Source of the DNA: Chaunax sp. Z400
Lineage: Eukaryota > Chordata > Actinopteri > Lophiiformes > Chaunacidae
Direction of reading: 5' to 3'
Length of the DNA stretch: 64,000 nucleotides
Assembly: GCA_037577475.1 (NCBI GenBank)
Contig: CM075203.1
Coordinates: forward strand, 5,349,501-5,413,500
This document shows, piece after piece, positions 34,601 through 45,900 of this stretch. How positions within the stretch are numbered: the stretch's first letter is position 1; every line of letters begins with the position of its first letter. A program made the translations under genes and the position numbers. The notes beneath the pieces were generated by a model that saw nothing but the letters and a program-made list of their open reading frames with translations, was not told where the DNA came from and made no database searches.

Positions 34601-36338
34601 TTTCTGTGATTTTGAATGGAAAGTCAAATAAATAGTCTTTAAAGTCAATTACCGAGTGGCAGCTTGACTTATTTTAGAGAGTGAAAAACAGCAAACTTAT
34701 GAACTTAAAGGGAGGTATACAACATATAAAAAGAAAACGTTGTATATTCAACAAACACAACTCTGGTTTGCAGAGACCTCGACAGTTAAGGGCCTCGAGA
34801 CAATGACCCCACTTGCCCTTTCAGTATTACAGGTATGGCTCATCAGACTGACTCCGAAAACAGGTTTTCTCTCTATTTTAAACCAATTTGCGTAACAATG
34901 GCATCAGTTCTCTGAGAGATCTCTTCTTTGTTGGCCCATTGATTAAAAAAAACATTTAAGACAAAAGCTAGGACAGGATTAGACCTGCTATGACAGTGAT
35001 ATGCATGACCTTAAAGTTTATCCTGAGCGGTACATTTAACTGCTCAAAGTTCAAGCCAAGTTTAATTTGACATACATTAAAATATTGATCTTCCATTTCA
35101 TCCTGAGCTGTAAATCATTAAACTAAATCAAAGGCATATAAAAGACATCTCGATGTTATGACCAGGCTTTTTACAAGCACACTACATGACTCAAGTGGCT
35201 TTGCTAAAAAGTAATTTGACTGTGATGTTAGCACACTTTAGCTTAGACGTTAATTCAGAATCAAACCATTCAAACTAAGGCCTCTCATGGCTACAGACCT
35301 CCGCCTTGTATCAACTTCATTCATCTGGTGTCTCACGCCACATTTTGGTCGCACTGACGTCACAGACATTACTTTTTGATACCTAAATAAGTTTCAACGA
35401 TGAGGTGGCCAAGTATGCCATGTTAACACTCACACACCCATGAATGGGTGTAGACCTCTATCAGTAAGCTAACGGTGGTTGTAACGTAATGAACTAATGA
35501 TGCCTTTACCTCTAGAATCGTGTTGAAGTTTAACGGAATTATACTATATTTCGCCCCGTTAATAACGCAATGATTAACATTACAGTATCGCCAAAGTGCG
35601 GGAGACATAGTAAAAAAGCACAACTGATAAGATTGAGAATGCTAACACCATTATTTATGCTAGTAGCGGCAGACTGGGGTAGACTTAGCATGCTAGCCTA
35701 GCAAACAGCAACTTGGCTGCAGCGTGGAAGGGCACAGAGTGTCCATTCATCACTTGGATTAAACGATACCGTCTGCTAGTAATGGCATCACAAACTCTGT
35801 GGGTTAACTATGTGTACAAAAGCCAGGGCGACATGCGCTAAATGCCAGCTAGCTTGCTAACTAGCAATGGTTTTTGTGCCATAAAGCACACAGCCATGAT
35901 GCCTTACTAGGATTCGTTGCCAGGTTGAGCTCTGGCAATACAATGAGTGAATTCAAAACACATGCACTTCCTAGTTGATATCCTGAAGCCATTAAATGAC
36001 CCACGACACCAACAAGGTATTCAATAGATAATAGATTGATGGTAAACTATCTCGAAAATGAAATATTTTAAAACGAACAAAGATATGCAACTCAGCTACC
36101 ACCAATTACGCCTGCGCGGATCACTATTTGACATATTTTCGGTTACCCTACAGGCCCTTACACCCAGGCAGGCCAGCAAGGCGTCCATAGCTCGAAACAA
36201 ACAAAGGATACTCAGAGTCAACATCTTAGATTGGTAGTCAAACGCGACCACTTCCCCTTGCAAACGTTGGCCCAGGCAGGTGAGGCAAGAGACATGGCTC
36301 CCGACGCTGAAATACTCCCCCGGTCCAGGAGCCGCCAT
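28614..36338 (-). CDS. LSM12 homologue, complete, 5 exons
   Basis: LSM12 is a small Lsm-family protein linked to RNA (ataxin-2 interaction, translation and circadian roles) and to NAADP-dependent calcium signalling. Exons 36338-36212, 34309-34176, 33437-33328, 30647-30521 and 28706-28614 join in phase to 196 aa, against 195 in human. The N-terminal Lsm domain starts MAAPGPGEYFSVGSHVSC and contains GEVVAFDYQSKMLTLK and INLAYVSEVDIINDRTETPP. The C-terminal anticodon-binding-like (AD) domain is seen in TEKEDKLSQAYAISAGVS, IKDCKWQEKNI and VISPPYQVENCKGKEGSALS, ending VEKHFRDVESQKS. The start codon is embedded in AAGATGGCGGC, a YY1-type element. Two Tc1-like transposon relics lie in introns 3 and 4. 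Its neighbour G6PC3 is divergent, as in human. Confidence 0.97.
28873..29977 (-). mobile_element. Degenerate Tc1-like DNA transposon with inverted ends
   Basis: Imperfect terminal inverted repeats of roughly 90-100 bp flank about 1.1 kb. Both ends share CTGAGTAAAC and, further in, AAAAGGTTATC(C/T)AATAC. On the minus strand, broken transposase reading frames recall Tc1 family blocks: a YKAISEALGLHRSTVRHIIY-type helix-turn-helix segment near 29,650-29,730, then LPRSGQP-like text, AFHKKNIIPTVK near 29,230-29,260, with several stops and an internal deletion that removes the catalytic end. The whole element lies in LSM12 intron 4, in the gene's orientation. It cannot encode active transposase. Confidence 0.8.
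31150..32615 (+). mobile_element. Second, different Tc1-like transposon relic, disrupted
   Basis: Matching inverted ends are seen as GACTACAGCTGTCTCAAAAT with ATTCAACCC at the left, and at the right, reversed, GACTACTGCAGTCTTAAATT with ATACAACCCC. An 89-codon plus-strand frame at 32,093-32,359 retains late transposase text (KMDSIKYQEILREK, NDPKQTSKST, QKKSWYIL), equivalent to the D-x-N-P-K-H-T-S region, here with H changed to Q. Other parts are broken by stops. A foreign segment with 'ggtgtgcgat...gatgatatctc' lies at about 31,678-31,805, probably a later insertion. The element sits in LSM12 intron 3, antisense to the gene. Confidence 0.75.
31678..31805. repeat. Small repeat inserted inside the Tc1 relic
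   Basis: The segment begins GGGGTGTGCGATCTATATCG and contains the near-palindromic 'gatatctcaaaa ... ttgagatatc' pair at about 31,708-31,785. It interrupts the transposase-derived sequence. Such 'gtgtgcgatatatcg' repeats are common in fish genomes (from memory). Confidence 0.45.
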
Positions 36339-36744
36339 CTTCTCCGCCAGGAAACCGGAGCGCCTGTCTTACGTAAACGACGTGATGTCGTATTGAGACG
36401 AAACCTGGGCGTGTCGAAGCACGTCGCGTTATGGTCATTTATTCTCCAAAGATTGCGTTTAACTAAGATTACTACAATTTAATGTAGTTAACACCACGTT
36501 ATATCATTAAATCGTCAACTAAATCCTTAACTGAAAATTAAATGTAAATACCATTTAATTAATCGACATAGAAAGACGTGGCTTTGTCTCCCTTTCAACG
36601 GCTTTCCTTTCAAAGTGCTCCCCCTACCGAATATAGACCGGTACTGCCAGCTTTGCTGTTGCACTTCCTGAAGTACAAAATAATAAGGATTGCTTAGAAC
36701 TGATTAATCTATTCGCAGTGAATTTGTTAAGAGAGGACGTGAAA
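36331..36744. promoter_or_regulatory. Bidirectional promoter of LSM12 and G6PC3
   Basis: The start codons of the two divergent genes are 406 bp apart. No TATA box is obvious on either side. At 36,331-36,341, GCCGCCATCTT (AAGATGGCGGC on the minus strand) is a YY1-type element overlapping the LSM12 start codon. GTTTACGTAAGACAGG-like and ACGTGATGTCG strings with CpGs lie at 36,366-36,395. The human orthologues are also divergent neighbours, which supports a shared promoter. Confidence 0.65.
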
Positions 36745-39544
36745 ATGGAGGCTTTCTACATTCAAGGTATCTGGATGGCTGAGAGTCTCCAGCAGCGGAC
36801 AATAAGTCACGAAAAAATGTGGCTGGTTGTCACTCATATTGGAGATCCTAAAGCAGCCTTCATGCTCGTCTTTCCTTTCACATACTTCATCAGCAAACGA
36901 GCTGGAGTCGCGGTGTTTTGGGTCGCAGCAATAACGGAGTGGCTAAACTTGGTGTTTAAATGGTAAGGCTACAATAAACAGCTAACACAGGCCTATATTA
37001 AACTTAGTTTGCACGTGTAGATAGTTTTACTGTCCGACTACTTCTGTTCTATCCGCAACGTTAGCATGAAGCTAAACGTCGAGTTGATATTCAGATCAGT
37101 CAATTTCAGGTAAATACAAATACAACTTTACGTATTTTCTTTCTTAAAATAACGTTTAAGTTGGAATCAATTTGGTATTTTGCTCTGTTTTCGCCGCAGT
37201 AAACGTGGTCCAACGGCGCGTATCGTCCGGGGTGAAACAGTCAACAGCGGAACGTTTATATAACGATGCGGCGTCGTAGTTCCACGTTCCATTTGATATA
37301 TGAAGCATCCTGCAGAAGGAAGGGAACAGAGTGGACAGAAAAAGAAAATTTGCTTTTCACAACGTATAATAATCACGTCATATTAAGAATGTAATACATG
37401 TGATGCAAATGGATCCAGGGAGCCAAAAAAAATTTACGTGTAAGGCATTGTTAAAACAATATTAAACAGATAACCCGCACTCATTAGTTTAAAGAGGATA
37501 GAGCGGGTTGCAACAATCAAAATAATGCTAAAATATTGTTAATGAAAGGTTCAATTGTGAAAAGAACTTATCCAATCCTATAAATCCTCGATACATGGGA
37601 GTAGATAGGAACAAGGTTGCTGATAAGTTCTTTCGAGAAAAAAAAAAGGAATTGTGACAATGATGGTTTTAGGCAAAGACAATCAAGGTAGTGGATATTA
37701 TATGTTTGGAACTTTTAGAGGTTGTGGTTGAAAAGTAATTTTCTCTAAATTCATGTGATGATGTGTTTCGTAAATGCGAGGTTTCTAAGTTTAAGGAAAC
37801 TGTTGAGAAATTGTTGACAGGATGTTATAAGTTCAGTGTAGAAAAAGACAGACATAGGATAAGGTCGAAATTCGAAAGAAAATTAATTTTAAATCAGTGT
37901 TGGAAATGGAACGAAGTAGAGTAAGTGGCAGCGTGCACCTTTTTGGTATCGACACAGACATGTATGTTATTGAATGGAATGTGCTGTGATTTGATTTTTT
38001 TCCCAGGATGCTGTTTGGAGAAAGGCCCTTCTGGTGGATCGGTGAATCACATCTGTTTGAGAACAATCAACCCAAAGTTCAGCAGTTTCCGTCCACATGT
38101 GAGACTGGCCCAGGTTAGAAATCCTCAGAGCAAAATACAGCATGTATCAGTCAGAGACAGTGCATTTAATTTATTGCAGAGTCAAAGCTGTAAACCAGGT
38201 GTCTGTCTCTCAGGCAGCCCCTCGGGACATGCAATGGTGACGGCAGCAGTCTGGTGGGTCGTAGTGTCTTCACTTGGATCATTTCTGTACTCGCGTACTA
38301 ACAGGTTTGCCAATTACAAATAGAACAATATGCTGTTTTGACTTTGAAATTATTCAGAGTAAGAAATTGAAGGATGTCCTATCTATTTTTTAAAGGAATC
38401 TCTCTCTCTCTCTCGTTTGCTCTAGCAAGGTGTTATCAGCTGCTCCATACATGCTCTATGTGATGATTCTTGTGGCAGTTGGAATCTCCAGGATCTTCAT
38501 CCTGGCTCACTTCCCTCACCAGGTCATTGCTGGCTCCATTGCAGGTCGGAATACCATTTCACAAAAAAGATGAAACATGGCATATGTTTAGCTGTATATT
38601 TATAATAATACTTTAAATGTCAACACATATATCATAATATAATGCAAACCACAAATGGGTAAAACAGTCAGACAGCATTGGCTGTTTTTGTCTCATACAA
38701 TGACTTAAATACCATCCCAGTGCTCCCTCACAGAGATGCAAACATCATCAATCAACATAAAACCTCCGGCTCAAAGCCCACTGTAGGATAATCCACTCGG
38801 ACATGTTTACTGCAGCATAAATGGTATGGAAACATATTTGACAGGCTAAAGAATGTACACCCTCTCCTTTGTCTGTAAGCATTTGCTTTTTATCCTCTAT
38901 GTTTAGGGATAAACATACAGTATATTTTTCACTCCAAAATTAAACTGATTCATTTGTTCCTGTCAGGTTTCATTCTGGGGATTGTTCTGAGCCGCAGTGT
39001 GCCAGAAGGTCGCCCCCTGCTGTTTTTCTTCAGCCTCAGCATTGGTCTGCTGCTCGGTTCTCTGATGCTGCATGCTGGACTGCAATGGCTGGGAATCGAT
39101 CTCTCCTGGTTAGCCTTTTCATTATATTTATACGTATTGATGAGTCTGTTCAGTTCATAATAAACTCTGTGAGATGAAGTTGTAAGTTCTTTTTGCCCAA
39201 GGTCTATTGATTTGGCCAAGAAATGGTGCAGCCATGAGGAGTGGATTCGATTGGATACACGCCCATTCTCCTCTCTGACCCGAGACTGCGGGGCCCTTCT
39301 GGGTTTGGGACTAGCTCAGTACTGGAAGCCAGGTGGATGGTCTCTGCCCTGGGCCCCACGGGCACTGTCTCTGGCCATTTCATCCATGGGACTATACCAT
39401 GTCAATCGTCTGCCTGTACCTGTCCAACCACAAGGCCTCTTCTATGGGCTGTTCTTTGTTAAATTTGCCCTAGTGCCTCAGATTGTTATGGTGCTTGTGC
39501 CTGGACTGGTTCACCTTGTCACACACAAAAAGAAGAAGGACTAG
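36745..39544 (+). CDS. Glucose-6-phosphatase catalytic subunit 3, complete, 6 exons
   Basis: G6PC3 is the ubiquitous ER phosphohydrolase that acts on glucose-6-phosphate and 1,5-anhydroglucitol-6-phosphate. Exons 36745-36962, 38007-38113, 38214-38304, 38426-38544, 38967-39108 and 39202-39544 join in phase to 339 aa, against 346 in human. Active-site residues of the PAP2/G6Pase fold are all present: R79 in FGERPFWW, H114 in GSPSGHAM, and R161 and H167 in SRIFILAHFPHQV. Many hydrophobic helices fit the nine-span ER topology, and the C-terminus is lysine-rich (HKKKKD), fitting ER retention. An in-frame ATG nine codons upstream (36,718) exists, but MEAFYIQG aligns with the family start. ATTAAA at 39,664-39,669 is a likely poly(A) signal. 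Confidence 0.97.
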
Positions 39545-39705
39545 AAACTATTGTTTGACACTCTCAGGTAGATTCTGTAAATACTTTAAATGTCTATTTA
39601 ATGTTATTCATGGGTACTGCTGTGGTTTAATGCTGTATTTAGTCACATGTTGATTTTTCTTCTATTAAAATCCAGCTGGCAAAGGTCTGCAGTTAGCAGC
39701 ATGTC

Positions 39706-39768
39706 TGTCTCTCTTTATTTAACCAGGAGAATAAAACCCATTGAGATCAAAGATCTCTTTTTCTTTTT
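39706..39768 (-). repeat. LINE 3' tail fragment (antisense)
   Basis: Reversed, it reads AAAGAGATCTTTGATCTCAA and then TTCTCCTGGTTAAATAAAGA. This is the same tail as in the longer copy at 49,055-49,366. Confidence 0.6.
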
Positions 39769-41839
39769 ATGTAGTCTTTTAGGGAATAGCGTTGGATTGC
39801 ATCATGTTGCACTGAAATTTTCAACACACTGGTGTTATTGTTTTGTGGACCAAAGTCACCAGAATGAGAAAATTCTATTTGTATGTTATATTTAAAAAAA
39901 ATATAAATGACCGACATGCAGGACGTGTTTCAGTTGGTAACCATTTATAAATATGTTCTTTTTTTTCCAATACATATGTTTGACTGTACAGATTACAATC
40001 AGTTTTCATGAGATAAAAACACATTCTTTTTTATTATTTTTAATTAAACTTTTTGTCACAGCGATCTGAAAGCTCACATTTACAGACAAGAGAACTCTGC
40101 TCAGCAAGCAAATACATTAAAAGAAAAAAAGAAAAAAAAAACTTTTGCTTTTGTGTCTGGTGAGTTTGAAGGAAAATGATAAGGACAGTTCAGGGATAGT
40201 CTCCTTATCTTGATCCAAACGCATCAACCACCAGAGTCAGAACACTGCTATGCATGTTTCTGCAGGAGCTCATGGAAAGAATAGAACATGCATCAGAGTA
40301 TTTACAGCAAACTAATATACACAGACAGTTTGAAAACATACACCCGCAAATATCCTCAATTTAAAAGTTTCCTTTAAATCAAGTATTGTACAGTTTAGAC
40401 CTTCATCTCTGCAAAGATAAGTAGGGCATCTCTCTGGTAGCGGGTGAAATGGAGAATGAACAGGAGACTGTCAGCTGTCTTACTTTACATATTCTTTATC
40501 AGAGAACCAAATAACTTTTCCCCAAATATACAAATAACTTGAATATTCTCATTGCTCCACCCTCTCTGGATACTGATAGATAACCCGGGATAATTTTTTT
40601 TTTGCAGTAGATTAGACTTATTTGTGTGCAAGACCAGCGGATTAGACTGGCTAATTTAGTGAAAGAGAACTGCAATAGATATTTAATGTGGAATACTTAA
40701 ATATGACAGGCCTCTTGAATCAGACTTGGTCGACTAACAAACCCGAGCTGGACTGAGTGGAACATCTGAGTCGTTATGTACAACTTGTGCTAGAAAGTCT
40801 ATACATCTTCACCAGTTTAAAAACATTGTTTGCTCTTCATATTGTCATTCACCGCCGCTTTGTAAATCATTTAATAACAGTGTCTTTGATAGTCTGGTTT
40901 CACTGGTCAGAGGTCTGACTGATCTCACACACACCCCACTTTCTCCAAATTCAACAATCATAACAACAAAGCAAGTAAAATACATAAAGTGCACCCTTAT
41001 TTAAGAACTTAACAGGCATTTTTAGTGCAGAAGTGATGGAATAAAATGCATTGTGGGAAAAGAAATGATGCAAAATAATGCAGGAGAAAGGGAAACGTCT
41101 GTAACAGTGGTCGTGTATGCATTTGCTTGCTTTTAATTGCTGAGCACTTATCCATGTTTACCCATCACCAGCATATGCACTGTACGTTCTACTCTCTATT
41201 AGGAACATACAGCATCATTACATACAGAGGAGGGACAAAAGCGAACTTTGATACTCATAATCCAAATAATAAAATCACCCGCCACAGGGTTTTGTATTTA
41301 TAATTTAACCAGCATCATTAATTTAAAGATTTTAAATCCCTGTTTCCAAAGATTTGAACTTGAAATAGATGAATTTGCCCTCAGGGTCTATTTTTATTTT
41401 TGTCTAATACAGCAATTTGTCCTCAAAACAAGCTTTATAAAATCTGCAAAACAATCACATGAGCTTGTACAAAACTAAAATACCTGATGTTTTCCCTGTT
41501 TATAAAAGCAGATGGTTAAGCAAGAATCCAAAGGTGTCCATCTTTAGGAAGCTGGAACAACATGTCAGACTGCAGCCTTGACAGTTGGTTTAATTTCACA
41601 CTAAGGCATTTTATGAGGTCTGTGATACAGTAATGATATTAAAAAGAAATAGACAAAGTCAAAATTTACATATATGAACCTCAGGAATCAGGTTTCTCTT
41701 TACTGGTTTCTAAAAATCATTCAATCAACAAAAATGATCTAAAAATAGATGCAGAGACTGTTTGCAATACTGTGATTTTCATTCCGACATAACCAGCTTC
41801 AAGGTAGACTTATAGACTTTCGTCCATTAATCGATTGAC

Positions 41840-42135
41840 ATGAAATTAATAGGCAGCCAATTTGATAATTGATTGATCATTGCAGTAATTTTCCAAGCAA
41901 AAATGCCAAACGATCTCTGGTTCTAGCTTCTTCAGTGTGAGGATTTGCTGCTTTTGTCAGTTTTTGCATCGCATTGTAAACTGATTATCTGTGGATTTGG
42001 ATTGTTGGTCAGACAAAAGAGGACTTTTGAAAATGTCATCTTTGACTCTGGGAAATTATACTGGTAATTATACTTTTTTTTAAATGCTTGCAAATCAATC
42101 GATACAGAAAAGAATCGTTAGTTGTAGCCTGAGCT
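41840..42135 (+). repeat. Dispersed teleost repeat ('attaatcg' family)
   Basis: The body TTTGATAATTGATTGATCAT, AAGCAAAAATGCCAAACGAT, GTGAGGATTTGCTGCTTTTG and the end AATCGTTAGTTGTAGCCTGA match the abundant family also seen at 18,003 and 27,400. It lies in the probable TANC2 3'UTR. Confidence 0.55.
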
Positions 42136-42933
42136 CAGATCATTGAGGACGTATTGCAACATAGAAAGGATGTTCTTGCATTAAACAATAACAAAAACTT
42201 CAATATTTTGAAATAACAGAGGCAATTATTTCATTCAAAGTTGGTCAATGTCCCTCATTCCTTACCCTGGATCAGTTTTTCTCCTCCATATGACTAGCAG
42301 TGGGACACAAAGGCAGGGCTGACAGAATACAGTTCAAACTATGTGTTTGTTTTATTCCTATGTACAATATATAACTTAATTATAAATATTGTCATTTTTC
42401 TCTAAGCACTGAGTTGTTGAGCCATTTGTATTTTCTGAGCAATGTACAGTATTCAACATATAATATTGTATTACATAGAATAGAGCCTACTAGCAACCTT
42501 GGTTAAGAGCACACTTTGAAAGAACAGAGGATGGATACAGTCCACAAGTGGAGTCCAATGATTCGTACTTTCACTCTTTCAGTCCCACCTGTTGTGTTCA
42601 CCTGTGGGAACTTGTGCCACACAACATATTGGAAGTGCACTGGTCTTTGAGATCAGAAATAAGGACCCTCCTGTTGTCCTCCCTGTGCGCAAAATATGAT
42701 AATGACATAATCGCTTCTCACTGTTATGTTTTTCATATACGATAATGTCTAATACCCTAAGTGTGAGCGCCGGATGTGTGGTTTTCTCTCTGACTGGATC
42801 CATTTCTCATAAGTTCTTTCAGGTGAGTTCGTCCATGTCGCACACACAGGTGTCAGCAGTTGAGCTAAATATTTTTCTCCTCTCACTCCCACTATAAGAA
42901 GCCCACTCCAACCAACCACTCGCATACAGACCA

Positions 42934-45900
42934 TCACACATTTGACTCCACAAATGGTCTCTTTGGTTTGATGGGGGAGGTGGGGCCTTGGGTCCGGGAG
43001 TCACGCGAGAGCTGGCGGTACATGTTGTCCTGGTAGGCCTGTGCCACGGGCAGAGTCCTCGCCACCTTCACATCTGGGTAAGTGGGCACCTGGCTGACCC
43101 GCTCCAGGATGTCTCCACTGCCACGGGATCCATTGGCCAGCTTGCTCAGTGAAGGGGGTTGGGTCTGGGAGTAGTAGTCCTCTTCCAACAGGTGTCCATT
43201 TTGGGCGTTGTTTGTCTTGTTGTAGTAGGCAATATTGCCAAGAGAGGCGGGGGGACTGTAGGTGGAGCCTTGCTGGACTAGCTGGCCAGGCGAGGTGGGG
43301 CTGATGGCAGAGTCCATGGACGTCATGGCCCTGGACCGCGAGGGCTGATGCAGGTACTGCTGAGTCCGTGCCGTCTTGTCTATGATGCCCATGAAGGGTG
43401 TGTTCCGAGAGCGGGTGGTCTCGCCCTGATATAGCCCCCCACCACCCTGGGAGGGAGAGATTGGAGAGATGTCATCACAGGTGCGCTCATATGTGGTTTG
43501 CAGGGGAATCTCCATCTGCTGAATGGAAGAGGAAGGCCTGAAGCCTGGTGCTAAATTCGAGGTGGATCCAGTTGAGATGTTGTTGCTTGAGGGGGAGAAT
43601 CGAAGGCCTACGCTCTGAGAATGGATGAGAGGCCTGGGGGTGGACACATGTTGCTTCATCTCAGTAGTATTGGCACTGACGGGGCGTCTCACCATATGGG
43701 GAATCTCAGGAGAACCCAGCTGGCATGGTTGCATGGCATTGGCACGCTCCAAGACATGCTCCGAGACAGGATAATAGGCGGCTGACTGGCTGCGGCTTAT
43801 CTGAGGTGTCTGGCTGAAACGGATGCCCCCAGGACCCCCGCTGCTGGCGCGGTAGGCAGAGGAGGGGCGCTGGGGTAGTTCATCCTTCAATAGGCCCGAC
43901 TCCATAACCCCTCCTCGGCCGCCGTGCTGACAGAGGGCCCCAGAACTGAGGCTGCCCTGGACCTGGGGCATGGACCGTCCATCCAGGGAAGGCTGGTACA
44001 CCAGACGGCTTTCCACGTCCACGGAACCCCCTTGGTAGCGACCACCAATGGAGTGGCCCATCTGGCCACCATAAATGCTATTGCCCATGACATTGCTGGG
44101 CTGGTTTGTGCGGACTATTTGGGCTATAGAAGGCTGAAGACGAAGGCCTTGCGCTTGGTGGTGCTGGGAAGACAGAGAGGGTTGTGAGGTCAGCTGGAAT
44201 GAACGCTGACTGCTCATCTTAGAGAGGGGAGATTTGGGTCGGCCGGGGAGCTGCTCTGTCTGGTAGCGCACAGGTGACCCAGACTGGGACCTGTAAAGAC
44301 AAACACTTTCTACTGGTGGGCTGGCTCTATATTGAGCAGCACGACGTAAAGGGGAGGGCGGTGGGCTTTGGTGATCCATCCCCTGACCCCCAGTACCCAT
44401 AGGTGGACTGAAGCCGTAGGACTGCTGGTGCACTGGGGAGGTATGAGGCGGGCTGTGTCGGTAGTGAGAGTTCTGATGTGTGGGGGAAAGGGATGGCGAT
44501 GTGGGCTGATATGTCCCACGGGTTGGAGAGGACATGGAGGAGGAGGTGGGGTGATATTCATAGGTCTGGCCAATGGGTGAACCTCCAGTTAAATAGATCT
44601 GATCTGGATGTGTGGGGGAGAGTGGTGGGCTCTGAATGATGGTAAGGCTGGAAGGATTGGTGAGAGACTCAGGTGGGGGCAGACCCACAGACATGGCCTC
44701 CAGCTCCTGCTCCAGGTAATCCTCATCCTCAAACAGGTCCTGGACAGACTCCATGTCCTCTAGACGGGGCTCTGGGGGAGGGGGAAGAGGCATGGACAAG
44801 GACAGGGACTCTTCCTCTTCTGGAGGGGGCGTAGGAGGAGGGGAGGGAGGAGGCTCCAGATCCAGCTGCTGGTGCTCTTCCTGGTTGAGCTGGTGACATT
44901 CCTCCTCAACCCTCTGGAGCAGCCGCTGGATCTCTCGATTGTTGGGGCACTGCTTTATGGCTTCATTCAGGTCCTCTAAGGCTTCAGGAAATTGTCTGGA
45001 AACAGGATAATGATGGTTACTTTTAAGTCCTATTGAAGTCCACTGTGTAGGTAGCTACACGGACAATTTAAAATGTATACCAAGTGTACCTGCTGCTACG
45101 CTTGGCGCGTGCTCTGGCATAGTATGCCTCATATGATTTTGGTTTCAGTTCAAGTGCCTTAGTAGCAAATTCCTCAGCCATCCCAAAGTCCTGGAGAGAT
45201 TGAGAAGAAGAGAAGACCACTGAACAACACAGAACACTTAAGCCTTGTTTCCACCAGGCAGACAGTTCAGCAGTTCAGCATGTTACACAATAAAACGTTT
45301 ATTGTCGTGTTTCCATTATCAAAAGTTGTAGATGGTACAAATAGATCCACTCTATTCGGTCCTGCCTTTTCATTATTCTTCTTCTAAGGTACCAAGCACA
45401 CTGATCTGATACTGAAAAGTGGAGTTAAAACACAATAGATCACCGATTGGTGAATCAGAGAAACCAGTATTTTTTTTTTTTTTTGGTCTATGTTCTGATG
45501 TAGCAGTTTCCATTTTTCAGCAATCTTTAATCTCTTCTAAAGTTGTCCAAATGCAATCAAAAGCAGGTCTGCTTTGAATCCCGGAAGCTGTGACATTTTG
45601 ACAGTCACTTGAACTGGTCCTCTGGTGACTTACGTTCATTTTCCTCCGACATCGGGACAGGTTGAGGAAGAGTGACACTTTGAGTTCCCTGAATGTCTTG
45701 AGGTCTTCGCTGAAGCCTTCACGTGGAAACTTTTTGAGGGCATACTGATAACGCTGCGCTGCCTCCTTCACCTTCCCCTTCTGTTGGATAAGCAGAAGAA
45801 AGTCTATTAGGTAATTTATATGTGCACTTGTTTCATTCCGGCAGAGCATGAGCGTCTTTTATCCGTTTTGCTGTCCTGATCAATGCCTCCACTCTCCTCT

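Larger units (their letters stand above)
39545..42933. other. Convergent G6PC3 and TANC2 3' regions
   Basis: Up to about 39,690 is the G6PC3 3'UTR. From about 40,030 to 42,933 is the probable long 3'UTR of TANC2 on the minus strand, with a candidate AATAAA at 40,030-40,035 (minus). The poly(A) site used is not proven. A reversed LINE tail and a dispersed repeat lie inside. No coding exon is seen. Confidence 0.5.

Noticed and set aside
36718..36744. Upstream in-frame ATG of G6PC3
   Set aside because: It would add nine residues not seen in the family. The ATG at 36,745 aligns with the usual start.
43887..44580. Frames of 70-87 codons on both strands inside the large TANC2 exon
   Set aside because: They are shadows of the 686-codon TANC2 frame, which is supported by family similarity.
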